From Locusta migratoria (lineage: Eukaryota; Arthropoda; Insecta; Orthoptera; Acrididae), in NCBI GenBank assembly GCA_026315105.1, contig CM048744.1:656707676-656771675 (forward strand): a DNA stretch of 64,000 nucleotides, given 5' to 3'. Within the stretch, counting starts at the first letter, position 1. Every line of letters starts with the position of its first letter. The notes below the pieces were generated by a model that ran no database searches, was not told the origin of the DNA, and was given only the letters and a program-made list of their open reading frames with translations. Positions 32,047-42,947 of this stretch are shown in pieces. The translations under genes and the position numbers were made by a program.

Positions 32047-32058
32047 CATCATCTTTCT

Positions 32059-32229
32059 GGATGTTGTGGAAATATAGCTGTCCGGTATGAATGTGTAGCA
32101 GCAGATGACACACTGAAACATAAACTTCCTTGGAATGCGATTTCACGATATGTTAATTTTGTGTGTCGTCTCTACATAACAGTTGATACCCCTTAGATGT
32201 TACAGTCTCTCTCTTTCCAAGCATCAATT
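32059..32229. other. Low-copy DNA
   Basis: Nothing was recognised. Confidence 0.4.
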
Positions 32230-32720
32230 TCTACTTTCAGGTTGCTGCTTTGCTACATCTACTGCACTTCTTTCTGTCGTTGGCATCTTCTGGTCTTAGG
32301 ACAACGACGTGCATATCTGGCCTGATGTCAGTCCATCTCTTTGCCGATCTTCTCGGTGCTCTTGTTCCTCCTGGGTTGATGTGGAGTGCTGTTTTTGCAA
32401 CAGAGTTTTACTGCTTTCTCATTACGTTGCCGTTCCAGCGGAGGCGGGCTTTCCTCAGTTTGTCTGTGAGGGCACGACACCAAACCTTTACCGGACTTCT
32501 GTAATTTTTACGTGATCACATCGGGGTAGCTCCATGGACCAACGAAGCATCTTTATCTCCATGGAACCTTTGCTCCTATTGTTTCGTCATAGTGCGCCAC
32601 TCAGTCCCATAGACTGCTGCTGGGCGTACGATGGTTTTACAAACTTTTGTCTTTAGACGTTGAGGCATCTTCTTGTCGCAGACGACTCCAGATGTTACTT
32701 AGGTGTTACAGTAATATCGG
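32230..32720 (-). pseudogene. LINE reverse transcriptase, C-terminal part, decayed
   Basis: On the minus strand, from about 32705, it reads VVCDKKMPQRLKTKVCKTIV, then RPAAVYGTECG, the region of non-LTR reverse transcriptases usually written as LYGSECW. The remaining C-terminal text is broken by stops. This LINE type differs from the copies at 4.6 and 28 kb. The plus-strand frame at 32250-32504 is its shadow. Confidence 0.7.
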
Positions 32721-32829
32721 TCTTATAGAAATGAAAACATCTACAATACATCCTTTCGTGCACATACATGACAAAGTAACTTCCTCCAGTGTTTCCTTAC
32801 ACGGAGCTAGAAGCTGAAAATACAGCGTA

Positions 32830-33505
32830 GTCCAGGTGTTTATTCATTATAAGCTCTCGTTAGTCCCTCCCCCCTTGTCTCCTCTCTGTCCATCATTTTC
32901 TTTGCGCCCTCAGTTCATCTTCGCCTCTCCCTCTCTTGATCAACGAACTATGTCTCACACCTCGTTCCCCTACTTAAGTTCATCTCCTCCTTCTCTGTTC
33001 AATGGCGCATCTTTCTTTCATTTCCTTATTAAGAAAACTAATGTATATTTGTGTAATATTGTGGTGATCAGCGAACCATTGTCAAACTTTATTGCACGGA
33101 ATGTTTTCCGATGCACCATACGGTGGCTTGCAAGTTATGAAAACCTTCTCGATGGAAACATACATGGTTGGTAAAACGGTGTCAAAATCTGAGTTAAGGT
33201 GTCCTACGCCACGAACCGTGATGAACTTTGACGGTTCTCTTTCGCTCAGTTTGAAAGTCATGTGTGCCAATTTTTGTTAATATAGGAACATAACTACAGA
33301 TTTGAATGAAATACAAACACACGGACACTTCATATATAATGAGGTTAAAACTCGGTGTTGCCCTTGTGTCCATCTTCCTTCCTCTTGTATCTCCTCCTCT
33401 CGGCTCACCTCCTATCCCCCTCCCCTCTCTCTAACCTCCTCAAATTTCCCTCTATTTCCTCCTTATCCCTATCAGCCAATTTGCTCCTACCCCTGTCGGT
33501 TAAAA
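32830..33505. repeat. Dispersed repeat with pyrimidine-rich blocks
   Basis: Two C/T-rich blocks (32860-33000 and 33355-33500) flank a conserved-looking segment (33060-33340). That segment reads GTTTTCCGATGCACCATACG and GTCATGTGTGCCAATTTTTG. Similar combinations occur at 33990-34260, 41405-41640, 47650-47850 and 54290-54990. The family is not identified. Confidence 0.55.
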
Positions 33506-33661
33506 TTTAGTAATATCAAGAGAGTTTCATTGTGATCGATGAAACTATGAGGAGGTATATTCCAAGGTTCCTCCACCATACGGTGGTTTACTTCCGTTGT
33601 GATCTGTCAAACGGAGCCGAACTCTTTTGTAACGTATCATCCATCATGCAACTTAACCTGC
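33506..33661. other. Low-copy DNA between repeats
   Basis: Contains TCCACCATACGGTGG, a short palindrome-like text similar to part of the repeat before it. Nothing else was recognised. Confidence 0.4.
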
Positions 33662-33985
33662 TTGTTTAACCGTGTGGTCTAACGCACCGCTTTCCGAGAC
33701 GGGGAGGCGTACCGGACCCGGTTCTTATCCGCCCGGCGGATTAACGATTGGGGTCGGAGTGCCGGCCGACCTGTATGGTTTTTAGGTTTACCACATCCCT
33801 CTAGGTGAATACTGGGCTAGTCCCAAAGTCCCACCTCAGTTACACTATTCGCAAACATTTCGTAACAATTTCACATTTAGGGTACAAATTTCGTCCCGGG
33901 TGGCATGGGGTGGCCAAATCCGGATCAACATAGAGCCGACCTTGCATGTGCGGAAACATGGCCAAAGAGAAAGAAAGAATGATCC
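33662..33985 (+). mobile_element. SINE family D (tRNA-derived)
   Basis: The head is GTGTGGTCTAACGCACCGCT (A-box-like), with CCCGGTTCTTATCCGCCCGG as a diverged B box. The body contains TGCCGGCCGACCTGTATGGT, GGTGAATACTGGGCTAGTCC and CCCGGGTGGCATGGGGTGGC. Only one copy was noticed. The 3' boundary is uncertain because another repeat follows. Confidence 0.75.
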
Positions 33986-33989
33986 ATCC

Positions 33990-34260
33990 TGCACCATACG
34001 ACATCTAATGGTCTCTTCATTTCAAAAGTCAAGTGTGCAAAATCTCACCCAGATGGGACTAAAACTGGTGATTGTTGTCGAAGTCTGTTGTACAGTATTC
34101 TTCGCCGTGCGCCATATGTAATTTTATGTTGACAGTGATCTTCCTCTTCTACTGAAGTCCAATGAGCACACTTATCAAGATGGGAATGAAAATGTAGATT
34201 TTTATGAATTACAAACAAACAAACGCATGGACACACTTCCACTATATATATTTATATAAG
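33990..34260. repeat. Dispersed repeat segment
   Basis: Shares AAGTCAAGTGTGCAAAATCT, GTCGAAGTCTGTTGTACAGT and ACAGTGATCTTCCTCTTCTA with related text at 47690-47830 and 54720-54800. It is non-coding and the family is unknown. Confidence 0.6.
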
Positions 34261-34489
34261 AAGAATAAGATTACATCTCCATAGTCTCTAAGGATCCTAA
34301 TCAGTATGATATCGAGTTCAGAAGCTACCGCTCTTCTTTGCCTGTGTCTACGTCGCTGTTGCATATCTAGGTAGAAGTTCGCGATTATAAATTTGTAATA
34401 TTATACCGTCTTCTTTGAGAAAAGAATCGCAGAAAACAGTACCAGTAATTTCTTTTCTGAGGCAGTAACATCGGTAATATAACAAACGC

Positions 34490-34703
34490 TGCCGGCCGCG
34501 GTGGCCGAGGGGACTGAGGCGCTGCAGTCACGGTCTGCACGGCCACTACGGTCGGGGTTTCGAATCCCCCCCTCGGGCATGGATATTTGTGCCGTCCTTA
34601 GTCTGAGCTAGTTCATAAGTAGTTTGTAAGGTTAGGGACTGATGACCCCGTAGTTTAGTCCCATAAGTTCTACAAACATTTGAACTTTTTTTTTTTTTTT
34701 TTG
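34490..34703 (+). mobile_element. SINE family A, complete
   Basis: The 9-bp duplication aacaaacgc (34481-34489 and 34704-34712) brackets a full copy ending in a T16 tail. The T tail is unusually long for this family. Confidence 0.94.
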
Positions 34704-34712
34704 AACAAACGC

Positions 34713-35003
34713 AACCGCGCTGTGAAGGTATTGATTTGCACCTGCCTCTAGTTACGATTAGAATCTTGCGTTTTTCTGTCGAATCTTGATACTAACTTCC
34801 GTTGTAGCCTATTAAAGTATTGATCTTTTGTAAAAATATGCCAATCTTCAGAATAATAATAGTAAAAAAAAAATTCCCGCACCTTGGCCGTCAATTTCGT
34901 TTGTCTTTATTTTAAATGGTATGGTATTTTTAAAAATGCTTTCTTAAGTATATAATTTACGTTTGTGTGTGAATACTGGATGCTGATATTGCTAGGAAGA
35001 CAA
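34713..35003. other. Low-copy AT-rich DNA
   Basis: Nothing was recognised. Confidence 0.4.
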
Positions 35004-35097
35004 AATGTTCAAACGTTTGTAAATCTAAGGAACTTAACTGCTGTGGTTATCAGCCTCTAGGCTTAAAAACTACTTAAATTAACTAATGCTAAGGTAC

Positions 35098-35099
35098 AA

Positions 35100-35186
<87 letters not shown>
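35098..35186. repeat. CA dinucleotide microsatellite
   Basis: About 44 CA units with one CAGA interruption (about 35127), located at the ACACAC stretch of the surrounding SINE B. Confidence 0.97.
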
Positions 35187-35189
<3 letters not shown>

Positions 35190-35211
35190 CGCAAGGAGGA
35201 CTCGAACCTCC

Positions 35212-35349
35212 GTAGGTTCGAGTTCTCCCTGGGGCATGGGTGTGTGTGTTGTCCTTAGGTTAGTTTACCTAGGTTTAAATAGTTTGTAAGCTACGGACTG
35301 ATGACCACGCAGTTTGGTCCGTTAGATTTACAAACATTTGAACATTTTT
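35212..35349 (+). mobile_element. 5'-truncated SINE family B nested in a SINE B
   Basis: It starts within the B box (GTAGGTTCGAGTTCTCCCTG) and ends ACAAACATTTGAACATTTTT. A 10-bp duplication with one mismatch, tcgaacctcc (35202-35211) and tcgaacttcc (35350-35359), confirms the insertion. Confidence 0.85.
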
Positions 35350-35423
35350 TCGAACTTCCTGCGGCGAGCAACCTCGCGCTCCTCAGCAAGGCGCCTTAGA
35401 GCACTGTCACTCCACCGCGGCAG

Positions 35424-35929
35424 TAGGAAGTATAATATTTTTTTCAGGACCATTTACGTTATGAGTTTATGAACTAATAGGAAGATATGATTTTGGTAAA
35501 AACCTTAACTACTATTTCAGATAATGTTTTGTACGCAACACCAGTTCTAAATATAAATTTTTTGCCATCTTATACAGGTTAGATTAAAGTCACCACTAAA
35601 TGTAGTTTTGTGAGTAGGATATAGATTTCAAATGATGCTCAAATTTTCTTTGAATCTTCCACATACCATATCGATTTATGGGGATGGTAAAAGGAACCTA
35701 TTGTGAATTTATTACTTTTGGAAGTCGGGTTGAGAGGCTGGTGACGTGAAATCTCAAACGAAACTAACGATGCCTTCCCTGTTCTTATCAAAACAGTCCG
35801 AACTTGAACACCGGTATTGTTTGCGCTGTTTTCTGCGCTACAGGTAAAATAATGGAAGCTCTATAACAGTTTCTAGTGCCCTATGGATTTAAAAAACAGA
35901 AGACAAGACGATGTATACATCCAATATCA
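35424..35929. other. AT-rich low-copy DNA
   Basis: Nothing was recognised. Confidence 0.5.
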
Positions 35930-36260
35930 ATTTCTCTCGTAGGGCGCATGGTGAGCCGTGGCAACAGTTGACGAACGCCCGCCCCCGCCGCTGTGAACAG
36001 GCTAAATTAGTGGAGAGCCGGTGTCCTAGAGGGCGAGTACTGAACTTGCGGAGCCGCCAGGGCCAAGTTGGCTGCCACGTGCCGATAGAGTTTCTGGCGT
36101 CGCGGCCCGTCAAAGGGCGGGCCAGGTCGCTGGGGGGTGGGGGGCGCCGCCACCCCTGAGGGCGGCATCTGCATCGTAAATCACGAATTATCAAAGCGGC
36201 GCTAGCGCAGGGAACCGACGCTGCTATTAACTCCCCACCGGCGATAAAAATCTGCGAGCC
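35930..36260. promoter_or_regulatory. CpG-rich low-copy block, candidate regulatory DNA
   Basis: A compact GC-rich segment with many CpG and short palindromic text (GGCCCGTCAAAGGGCGGGCC) ends in CGTAAATCACGAATTATC and AAAGCGGCGCTAGCGCAGGG. Opposite-strand open frames (35889-36194, 35911-36159) overlap and show no domain, so they are probably compositional. Similar in style to the block at 3985-4180. Confidence 0.35.
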
Positions 36261-36639
36261 GCCTTAATGACGTCGTGGAAGCATCCATTTTCATTTGTGA
36301 CAGCTCTCCAGATTTAAAGTCCATTGTTTGTGCCGAATAAGTACCTCTGCACGTTTAGCAAGAGCGCGACTCTCGATATCTTTCAGCTAACTGGCTGCAT
36401 TGACATTTCATGATTTAATTACATTATCAAACTAGCGTCTCGTGCGTCCTACGAACTTGAGTCGCCTTCACTCACCTGCTGCTGATCAGATGACAGTAAT
36501 GTCATGTCACCCCAAAGTCGCAGGCAGTATCTGATAGTGGAAGATGTGTCTCTTACAAAGATTATCAAAAGTGCGTGGGTTCTCTGTACAAACTAATGAG
36601 GGCAAGATCCATAAAAGAAATTGCAGCTGTAACAATACT

Positions 36640-36815
36640 GCCGCGGCAGAGCGGCCGAGCAACTACGATACGCGAGGCCGTTCCCCGTCGGGGGTTCGAA
36701 TCCCCCCTCGCGCATGGATGTTTGTGCCGTCTTTATTATAAGCTAGTTCATAAGTAGTTTGTAGGTTTAGGGCCTAATGACCCCGTAGTTAAGTCCCACA
36801 AGCTCTACAATCATT
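36640..36815 (+). mobile_element. SINE family A-like, short head variant
   Basis: The head is GCCGCGGCAGAGCGGCCGAG, the B box GGGGGTTCGAATCCCCCCTC, and the body ends TCTACAATCATTTTAAC. The head is closer to the variant at 43960 than to standard family A. Confidence 0.85.
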
Positions 36816-37224
36816 TTAACAAATCTAAAAATCAATTAGAGACAAAAAAAGGATTTGTCATTTTTATATCATTACAGTATGGAGACGTAACTTTCTTCTC
36901 GAATTATCTACATATTCTACAAAAATCAAATTTTAAACAGCCTTTTGTTCACAGTCATTAATTAATACATGAAATTTCTTGACCGATTGATTGAAAATTT
37001 TTATATAATTTTAATGCAGGTTCTTTTCTCTATATTATATGTGACATTTTTGCGATACTTTGTAACATCGTATCCCCATTATAATAGTTATATAAAAGAA
37101 TAAAAAAAAACATCTATATAAAAGTTTTGTATATGAAAAAGCAAGTATTCCAACGTTACGTTGTCTCTACGTTGCAAAGCATTCGGTCAAGAATTTTTGT
37201 AGTTAGCAGCTGTTGAAAATAACA
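36816..37224. other. AT-rich low-copy DNA
   Basis: Nothing was recognised. Confidence 0.5.
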
Positions 37225-37462
37225 GGGAGGAATGAATCTTAGGGTTTAACGTCCTGTCTACAACGTGGTCAATAGAGACGGAGCCACGCTCGGATTTTCG
37301 GGCAAAGATAGGGGAAGGAAATCGGCCGTGCCTTTGAAAGAAACCATCCCGGCATTTGACTGGAGTGATTTAGGAAAATCGCGAAAAACCTACATCTGGA
37401 TGGGTGGAGGTGGATAACCACCAACCTGCCAAAGACGAGTCTAGTGTCTTACCACACTAAAC
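37225..37462 (-). mobile_element. SINE family C, antisense
   Basis: Plus-strand text GGGTTTAACGTCCTGTCTAC, GAAATCGGCCGTGCCTTTGA, AACCATCCCGGCATTTGACT and GAGTGATTTAGGAAAATCGC matches the complement of family C. The tRNA-like head lies at the right (GACGAGTCTAGTGTCTTACC). Confidence 0.85.
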
Positions 37463-37477
37463 AACTCTCTACTCTAA

Positions 37478-37625
37478 GGAGAGGTGAAGTATAGGAAGAG
37501 GAAGAAAATGGCATAAAGAGGGATAAAGAGGAGGGAGAAAGGGATGATAAGGTGATGGAGGAGGGAAGTAGGTGTAATTGGACAAAGAGTGGGGATGGAG
37601 GAGGTAGACAAACAGCGCGGGACAG
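37478..37625. repeat. Purine-rich block
   Basis: This G/A-rich tract is the complement-type of the C/T-rich blocks elsewhere (32860, 33355, 41405, 54290). Its several overlapping minus-strand frames (37449-37687) are low-complexity Pro/Ser/Leu text and not genes. Confidence 0.6.
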
Positions 37626-38060
37626 AGATAACCGGAGCAGGCACTGTAGGCTGCACATGCAATTCCACCGACGAGGCGTTGTGACATTACACGTATCCTA
37701 TACGTGTGGTTACATTTTTATTCCTTGTCAATTCAATCTGATAAGTCTAACGTGCTCTTACCTTTCAAACTAGAGATGTTTCACTCTTCTATCGAAGCCT
37801 ATCTTAGCCAAAAATTCTTCAGCCCCTCGTGAGGCAGTAGGACATGATAAATTTCTGCACAGCATTGGCTTATTGAGGGACTGAGTGGGTCACTGGGAAG
37901 GTCGTGCAGAATATAAACCGTATGCTTTCTTCAAAATAGAGTGAGAATCTTCATGAAACTAAAAACTCACGCAAAATGAAAATTGGACTTTTCGTTTTTC
38001 ACAACAAATGGAAAACATGTAAGAACAAAGTAAGTTATTAAAACGATGCTGGGTGGATTG
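37626..38060. other. Low-copy DNA
   Basis: Contains a small hairpin around 37687 (ACACGTATCCTATACGTGT). Otherwise nothing was recognised. Confidence 0.5.
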
Positions 38061-39508
38061 TACACTACTGGCCATTAAAATTGTTACAACAAGAAGAAAT
38101 GCAGTTGATAAACGTGTATACATTCGAGAAATATACACTACTGGACATTAAAATTGCTACACCAAGAAGAAATGCAAATGATAAACGGGTATTCATTCGA
38201 CAAACATATTATACTAGGACTGTCATGCGATTATATTTTCACGGAATTTGGGTGCATAGATCCTGAGAAATCTGTATCCAGAAAAACCACCTGTGGCTGT
38301 AATAACAGCCTTGATACGCCTGGGCATTGAGTCCAACTGACCTTGGATGGAGTGTACAGGTACAGATGCCCATGCAGCTTCACAGATCAAAAGTAGTGAC
38401 TGGCGTAATCTGAGGAGCCAATTGCCACCATTGACCAGACGTTTTCATTTGGTGACAGATCTGGAGAATGTGCTGGCCAGGACAGCATTCGAACATTTTC
38501 CGTTTCCAGAAAGGCCCGTACAGGACTTGCAACATGCGGTCGTGCATTATCCTGCTGAAATGTAGGGTTTCGCAGGGATCGAATGAAGTGCACAGTCACG
38601 GGTCGTAACACATTTGAAATGTAACGGCCACTATTCAACGTGCCGTCGATGCGAACAAGAGGTGGCCGAGACGTGTAACCCATGGCACCCCATACCATCA
38701 CGCCCAGTGATACACCAGTATGGCGCTGACGAATACACGCTTCGAATGTGCATTCACCCCGATGTCACCAAACACGGATGCCACCATCTTGATGCTGTAA
38801 ACAGAACCTGGATTCATCCGAAAAATTGTCGTTTCGCCATTCGTGCACCCAGGTTCTCGTTGCGTACACCATCGCAGGCGCTCCTGTCTGTGATACAGAA
38901 TCAGGCATTGTCTCCGATAGTCCACGCTGCTGCAAACGTCGTCGAACTGTTAGTGCAGATGGTTGTTGTCTTACAAACGTCCCCATCTGTTGACTCAGGG
39001 ATCGAGACGTGGTTTCACGACGCGTACAGCCATGCGGATAAGATGCTTGTCATATCGACTGCTAGTGATACGAGGCCGTTGAGATCCAGTAAGGCGTTCC
39101 ATATTGCCCTCTTGAGTCCACCGATTCCATATTTTGCTAACAGTCGTTGGATCGCGACCAACGTGAGCAGCAATGTCACGATACGATGAACCGCAATCGC
39201 GATAAGCTAAAATCCCACCTTTATAAAAGTCGGAAACTTGATGGTACGCATTTCTCCTCCTTACACGAGGCATCACAACAACGTTTCACCAGGCAAAGCC
39301 GGTCAACTGCTGTTTGTGTATGAGAAATTGGTTAGAAACTTTCCTGATGTCAGCACGTTGTAGGTGTCGCCACCGGCGCCAAACTTGTGTGAATGCTCTG
39401 AAAAGCTAATCATTTGTGTAACACAGCATCTTCTTCCTGTCTATTAAATTTCGCGTCTGTAGCACGTCATCTTCACGGTGTAGCAATTTTAATGGCCAGG
39501 AGATTATA
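38061..39508 (-). mobile_element. Tc1-like DNA transposon with duplicated left end
   Basis: The right end reads TGTAGCAATTTTAATGGCCA and the left end TACACTACTGGCCATTAAAA. The left end occurs twice, at 38061 and 38134 (73-bp period), with CATTAAAATTG(T/C)TACA(A/C)CAAGAAGAAATG in both copies. Between the ends lies a minus-strand transposase in three frames. TA dinucleotides adjoin both outer ends. Confidence 0.9.
38387..39276 (-). pseudogene. Tc1-like transposase, frameshifted
   Basis: The N-terminal DNA-binding block is 38995-39276 (MMPRVRRRNAYHQVSDFYKG, SYRDIAAHVGRDPTTVSKIW). The centre is 38765-38986 (RLQQRGLSETMP, NFSDESRFCLQ). The C-terminal block is 38387-38701 (MMVWGAMGYTSRPPLVRIDG, FQQDNARPHVA, SPDLSPNENVW). 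All three acidic residues of the DDE triad (in SDES, QQDN and NENVW) appear to remain. At least two frameshifts separate the blocks, so no single protein can be made. Confidence 0.9.
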
Positions 39509-39889
39509 CCGTCAACAGCTTTTGCAGCGTGAAAATCGGTAAAGCCCCTCCCCACCGGGAGTGGCCATCCCCGCGCGGCTCAACGTAAATAATTATTCCT
39601 TGAAATCAAGAGTGGATTTTTTACCTACTCTCAATCTTTTGGGTGGGTACAGTTACCTTGGTACCCAATTCAACTACGGGGCCTGTTCTTTCGTATCACT
39701 GCCTATGGCTGGATTTCTTTGAAACAGGAATATTGATAGGGTATCTAATAGTCTTGAATGTTGTGTAAAGAAATAAATTTGGGACAGCGAAAAATTCACC
39801 ATAGCATAAATAATTTTAAAGGTGTTGAGACGTCTGGGCTCCCTGCTTTATATTACACGGATCATCGTTGCGTTTTGTTTCCTATGGTT
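39509..39889. other. Low-copy DNA
   Basis: Nothing was recognised. Confidence 0.5.
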
Positions 39890-40160
39890 CGGCGTCGCTT
39901 ATTACCTTGACCCGGGAGATGGCGTTCGGTGTGCGGCGAAATCACCGCGCGCGGGCCGCGGCGGCGGTGGGCATTGGGCACGTGTGGAGAGAAGGCGAGC
40001 CGGCCTTGCGAAGCGCCCCGGAGTTGTTGTCGCAGAGGAGCCACGCGCTTGGCCACTGAAGGGTGGCTGCCTGTCGGGCGGTGCAGCTAGAGGGGGACTG
40101 GAGCAGAGGACACCGGTGGGTACGACGCCGAAGGCAAGTGTCGTGCACGGGGTTTCGTGT
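39890..40160. promoter_or_regulatory. CpG-rich block, candidate regulatory DNA
   Basis: Very GC- and CpG-rich (GCGCGCGGGCCGCGGCGGCG region). Open frames occur in several frames on both strands, the longest 177 codons (39822-40355). They have no domain and their composition follows the GC content, so coding is unlikely but not excluded. Confidence 0.35.
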
Positions 40161-40299
40161 GTACTGAGTTCACGCCCCTTTCCCTCCTATTGCTGCCTTA
40201 CAGCGTCACGTACGAGTAGAGGGTTTTCAGTGGGTCAAAATGATACCGGGGCAGCGTCGTCAACGGCTCAGGGTGTGTTTAATGGTAGTCACCCTAATG

Positions 40300-40480
40300 T
40301 AATTATTTATCCACAGGTTAGCACCACAGAGTGCGTATTAAATTTGTTGTTGTAATTGATTTGAGTGTGAACTTTTCTGATACTGGTCCCTGTTAGCAAA
40401 GATTTGAAAGGCCACGTTGTTAAATGTTTTGTGTAACTATTTGTCCAGAGGTTAGTTCCACAGAGTGCATATGTAAGTGT
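40300..40480. repeat. Imperfect direct repeat, two units about 134 bp apart
   Basis: atttatccacaggttagc..ccacagagtgcgtat (from 40305) and atttgtccagaggttagt..ccacagagtgcatat (from 40439) are diverged copies. Similarity over about 85 bp is moderate. The function is unknown. Confidence 0.6.
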
Positions 40481-40699
40481 TGGTTGTATCATTTCTGTAA
40501 TGTAGATATATATGTGAAAAGGCATGACGGTTACTTGGCCTTTACCCTTCCACTCCCTTACCTTACCAATCCCTAATTTCACGATTTCAGGTGTAATAGG
40601 TAAGTATGAAGTTTATTTTACATTTCGTACACTAAAGGTCTGACGGGCTGCCAGTACAAAAGTTAATTATATTGTCACCCAGGCGACCCCTCAGGCACT

Positions 40700-40900
40700 C
40701 AATGATTGCGCAAAGGCTGTGGCGAAAGCAGAAGCTGGGCAGAGCAGTTGATGGGCTGGCTGCCGCTTTCATCAGCTGTGACGGCAAAAATTCCGCGCTC
40801 GCGATTTCCCCAGGGTGGCATTCCTCCTAATAAAGAGTGCGGCCCACGCCTGCGGGCAGATTGGCTAAATGTGACCGCCGCTGCTTAAGCCAGACATAGG
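40700..40900. promoter_or_regulatory. GC-rich low-copy block
   Basis: Contains AATTCCGCGCTCGCGATTTC and GTGCGGCCCACGCCTGCGGG. A 60-codon frame (40706-40888) is present without domain. Candidate conserved non-coding DNA, no direct evidence. Confidence 0.25.
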
Positions 40901-42947
40901 CCAGCACATGACAAGAGCCAGAACCGCGCCTCTGCTCTTCAACTTCCACTCTCCTTTCATAGGTTTTTAAATCCAGTTTCGGAGTAATCGTACTAATAAT
41001 TCGTTACGCAGGATCACAACATACATACTAGATTTACTGAGTGCAATCAGAAGTACTAACTTGCTAAATTTTGTCTTTTATATTTTAACTGATGTGAATC
41101 AAATAGTGAATTTTAAAATTCCCTTGAAACTAACATAGTTTGAAATTATAAACAATATTTGCGATTCAAATAACGTGTAAGCTAATCAGTGCTGTGAACA
41201 TTACCCAGAGACACTAATTGTGTTATAATCATTTATCTAAATATACATTTCAAAATTGTAATTTTTTTAACATATACCTCCAAGCCAATTCATAAACAAC
41301 TTAAACATTACAAATACCTTTAAGCAGATTTTCTACAATGTTCGTTTTAATGCATGTAAATTTACATATGATATACAAAGAAATGTTAATTACTAACCGA
41401 GTCTCAGACATTGTCTATTTATTTCAGTCTTTTGTCAGTCTATCTTCCGTCTTTCTCTTTCAGTCTTCAGCGTCTCCCCTCCGTTTGTACATCTTCTTTT
41501 CCCCCTCCTTTTCACACGAAAGATGGTACATGTTACTCACATTACAATTTCTTTCATTACGCATTGATTTCAATCTTCCATTAGTCCATCCCTCTCCCCC
41601 CCTCCCCCACCAATATGGTCATCTCCTACTCTCCAATATCTACGAAAAATTACCTGCACCTACCTGTATTCATGGTGGTCTGGCTAGCAAAATATAAAAA
41701 CATTCTACGTGAAACCATGGAATAACGGCCAATTTTCATAGTGGTGAGCCAAATGGTGAATCATGCGTTAGCGTTAGGAGTACGAAAAAAATTTTCAAAT
41801 GTTCCCAATTTCATGTTGTTATGAATTAAGCGCCTAGATTTCTTATGGAAGTGATTATGTGACATCATCAGATTTAAAAATAAATAAATAAAAATAACTT
41901 TGGACATGCGAAAGAAAGACCATTGTCAATAAAATAATCTGTTCCTCTGCACTTCATTGTTGACGCTGAATTTTATTTCAGAAGTTCAAAGTTCTTTAGA
42001 ACTATCGATGGCAGATACCGAAACTACGCTATAAATAAAGACAATTTTAGCAATAAAGACGGTTACATTCAAACGAAATTTATGATCGCAAACCCATACA
42101 TGGAATTCGAATCCGTTTTAATCGAAATCATGGTGATTTGTCAAACCATTTATGTCGCTCCTAGCGTCAGTTATGGTCGAGGCTGCACAAATTGATGTTT
42201 GTTATTGACGTAACAATACGTTACGCTACGGATAGTAGTATAACATCGTCTTTAGAAACATTCACCCCGTCTACGGGACGTACTAGTCCTTAACGAGAAA
42301 ATTATGTAAAGTTTCTTCTTTCTTATTTTCCATATAACTCTGCGTATCTACATAGCTGCAATATTACTTTCCAATTTTTTAATCTGTGATGAATTGTTAA
42401 GTTTTATTTCCGTCTTAAATATCAGCGTTAGCATCAAATAAAAAACTCAAAGCGTGCTAAAATACATCAGACAGTATCTTCTTTCTTCTTCTTTCCTTAA
42501 TGGTTTCTGCAATTATAGACGGGATTTTGACTTAGGAATAGATGTAGGCTTTTGAGCGCCCGGGGCAACAGTGTAATGCATTTCAACTTTCATATTGCTA
42601 TAGAGGCCCAACGCCTGTGAACGTGATCACTGTGTGAGAGTCGTCTCACCTCTTTGTAGTTGTCAAAGCGCTAGCAGGAGGACTGGAATTTGTTCAGGTG
42701 AAAAACACGATAGCTGGCACTGCGATTAAGACTACATCATGACACCGCTCCCAGCCAACTACTGGAAAACTGTGGACGTGCGCGATTCGTGTGGGTTCAG
42801 CATTGTCAAGGAGCAGCTTCAATACCAGCAGTGAACACACCCCGCCTCTTGTTCTGAAGTGCGTTGTTTCACAATGAGAGGTGAAGAAGACTTTCACACG
42901 CCAGTTACAATCACAGCCGGCAGATATCTACGACACAGAAACACAAA
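40901..42947. other. Mostly AT-rich low-copy DNA with a C/T-rich block
   Basis: 41405-41640 is a pyrimidine-rich block of the dispersed type. A 119-codon frame at 41338-41697 covers it, and its Ser/Leu/Pro-rich second half is low-complexity, so it was not called. The remainder shows no gene. Confidence 0.5.

Larger units (their letters stand above)
35004..35423 (-). mobile_element. SINE family B, split by another SINE B fragment
   Basis: Tail and body (AATGTTCAAACGTTTGTAAA onward) are at 35004-35211. The head (CCTGCGGCGAGCAACCTCGC to CCACCGCGGC) is at 35350-35423. Between them lies a sense-oriented SINE B 3' part. A long CA tract expands the body at 35098-35186. Confidence 0.85.

Noticed and set aside
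35086..35289. 67-codon frame with Thr-His repeats
   Set aside because: Translation of the CA microsatellite in a SINE.
38614..39189. 191-codon plus-strand frame
   Set aside because: Antisense shadow of the Tc1-like transposase on the minus strand.
39822..40355. 177-codon open frame with a hydrophobic start
   Set aside because: It crosses a CpG-rich block where all frames stay open. No domain is present, and the Gly/Arg/Ala-rich middle follows base composition. Competing frames occur on the opposite strand.
41338..41697. 119-codon frame
   Set aside because: Covers a pyrimidine-rich block. Ser/Leu/Pro/Phe low complexity, no domain and no splice support.
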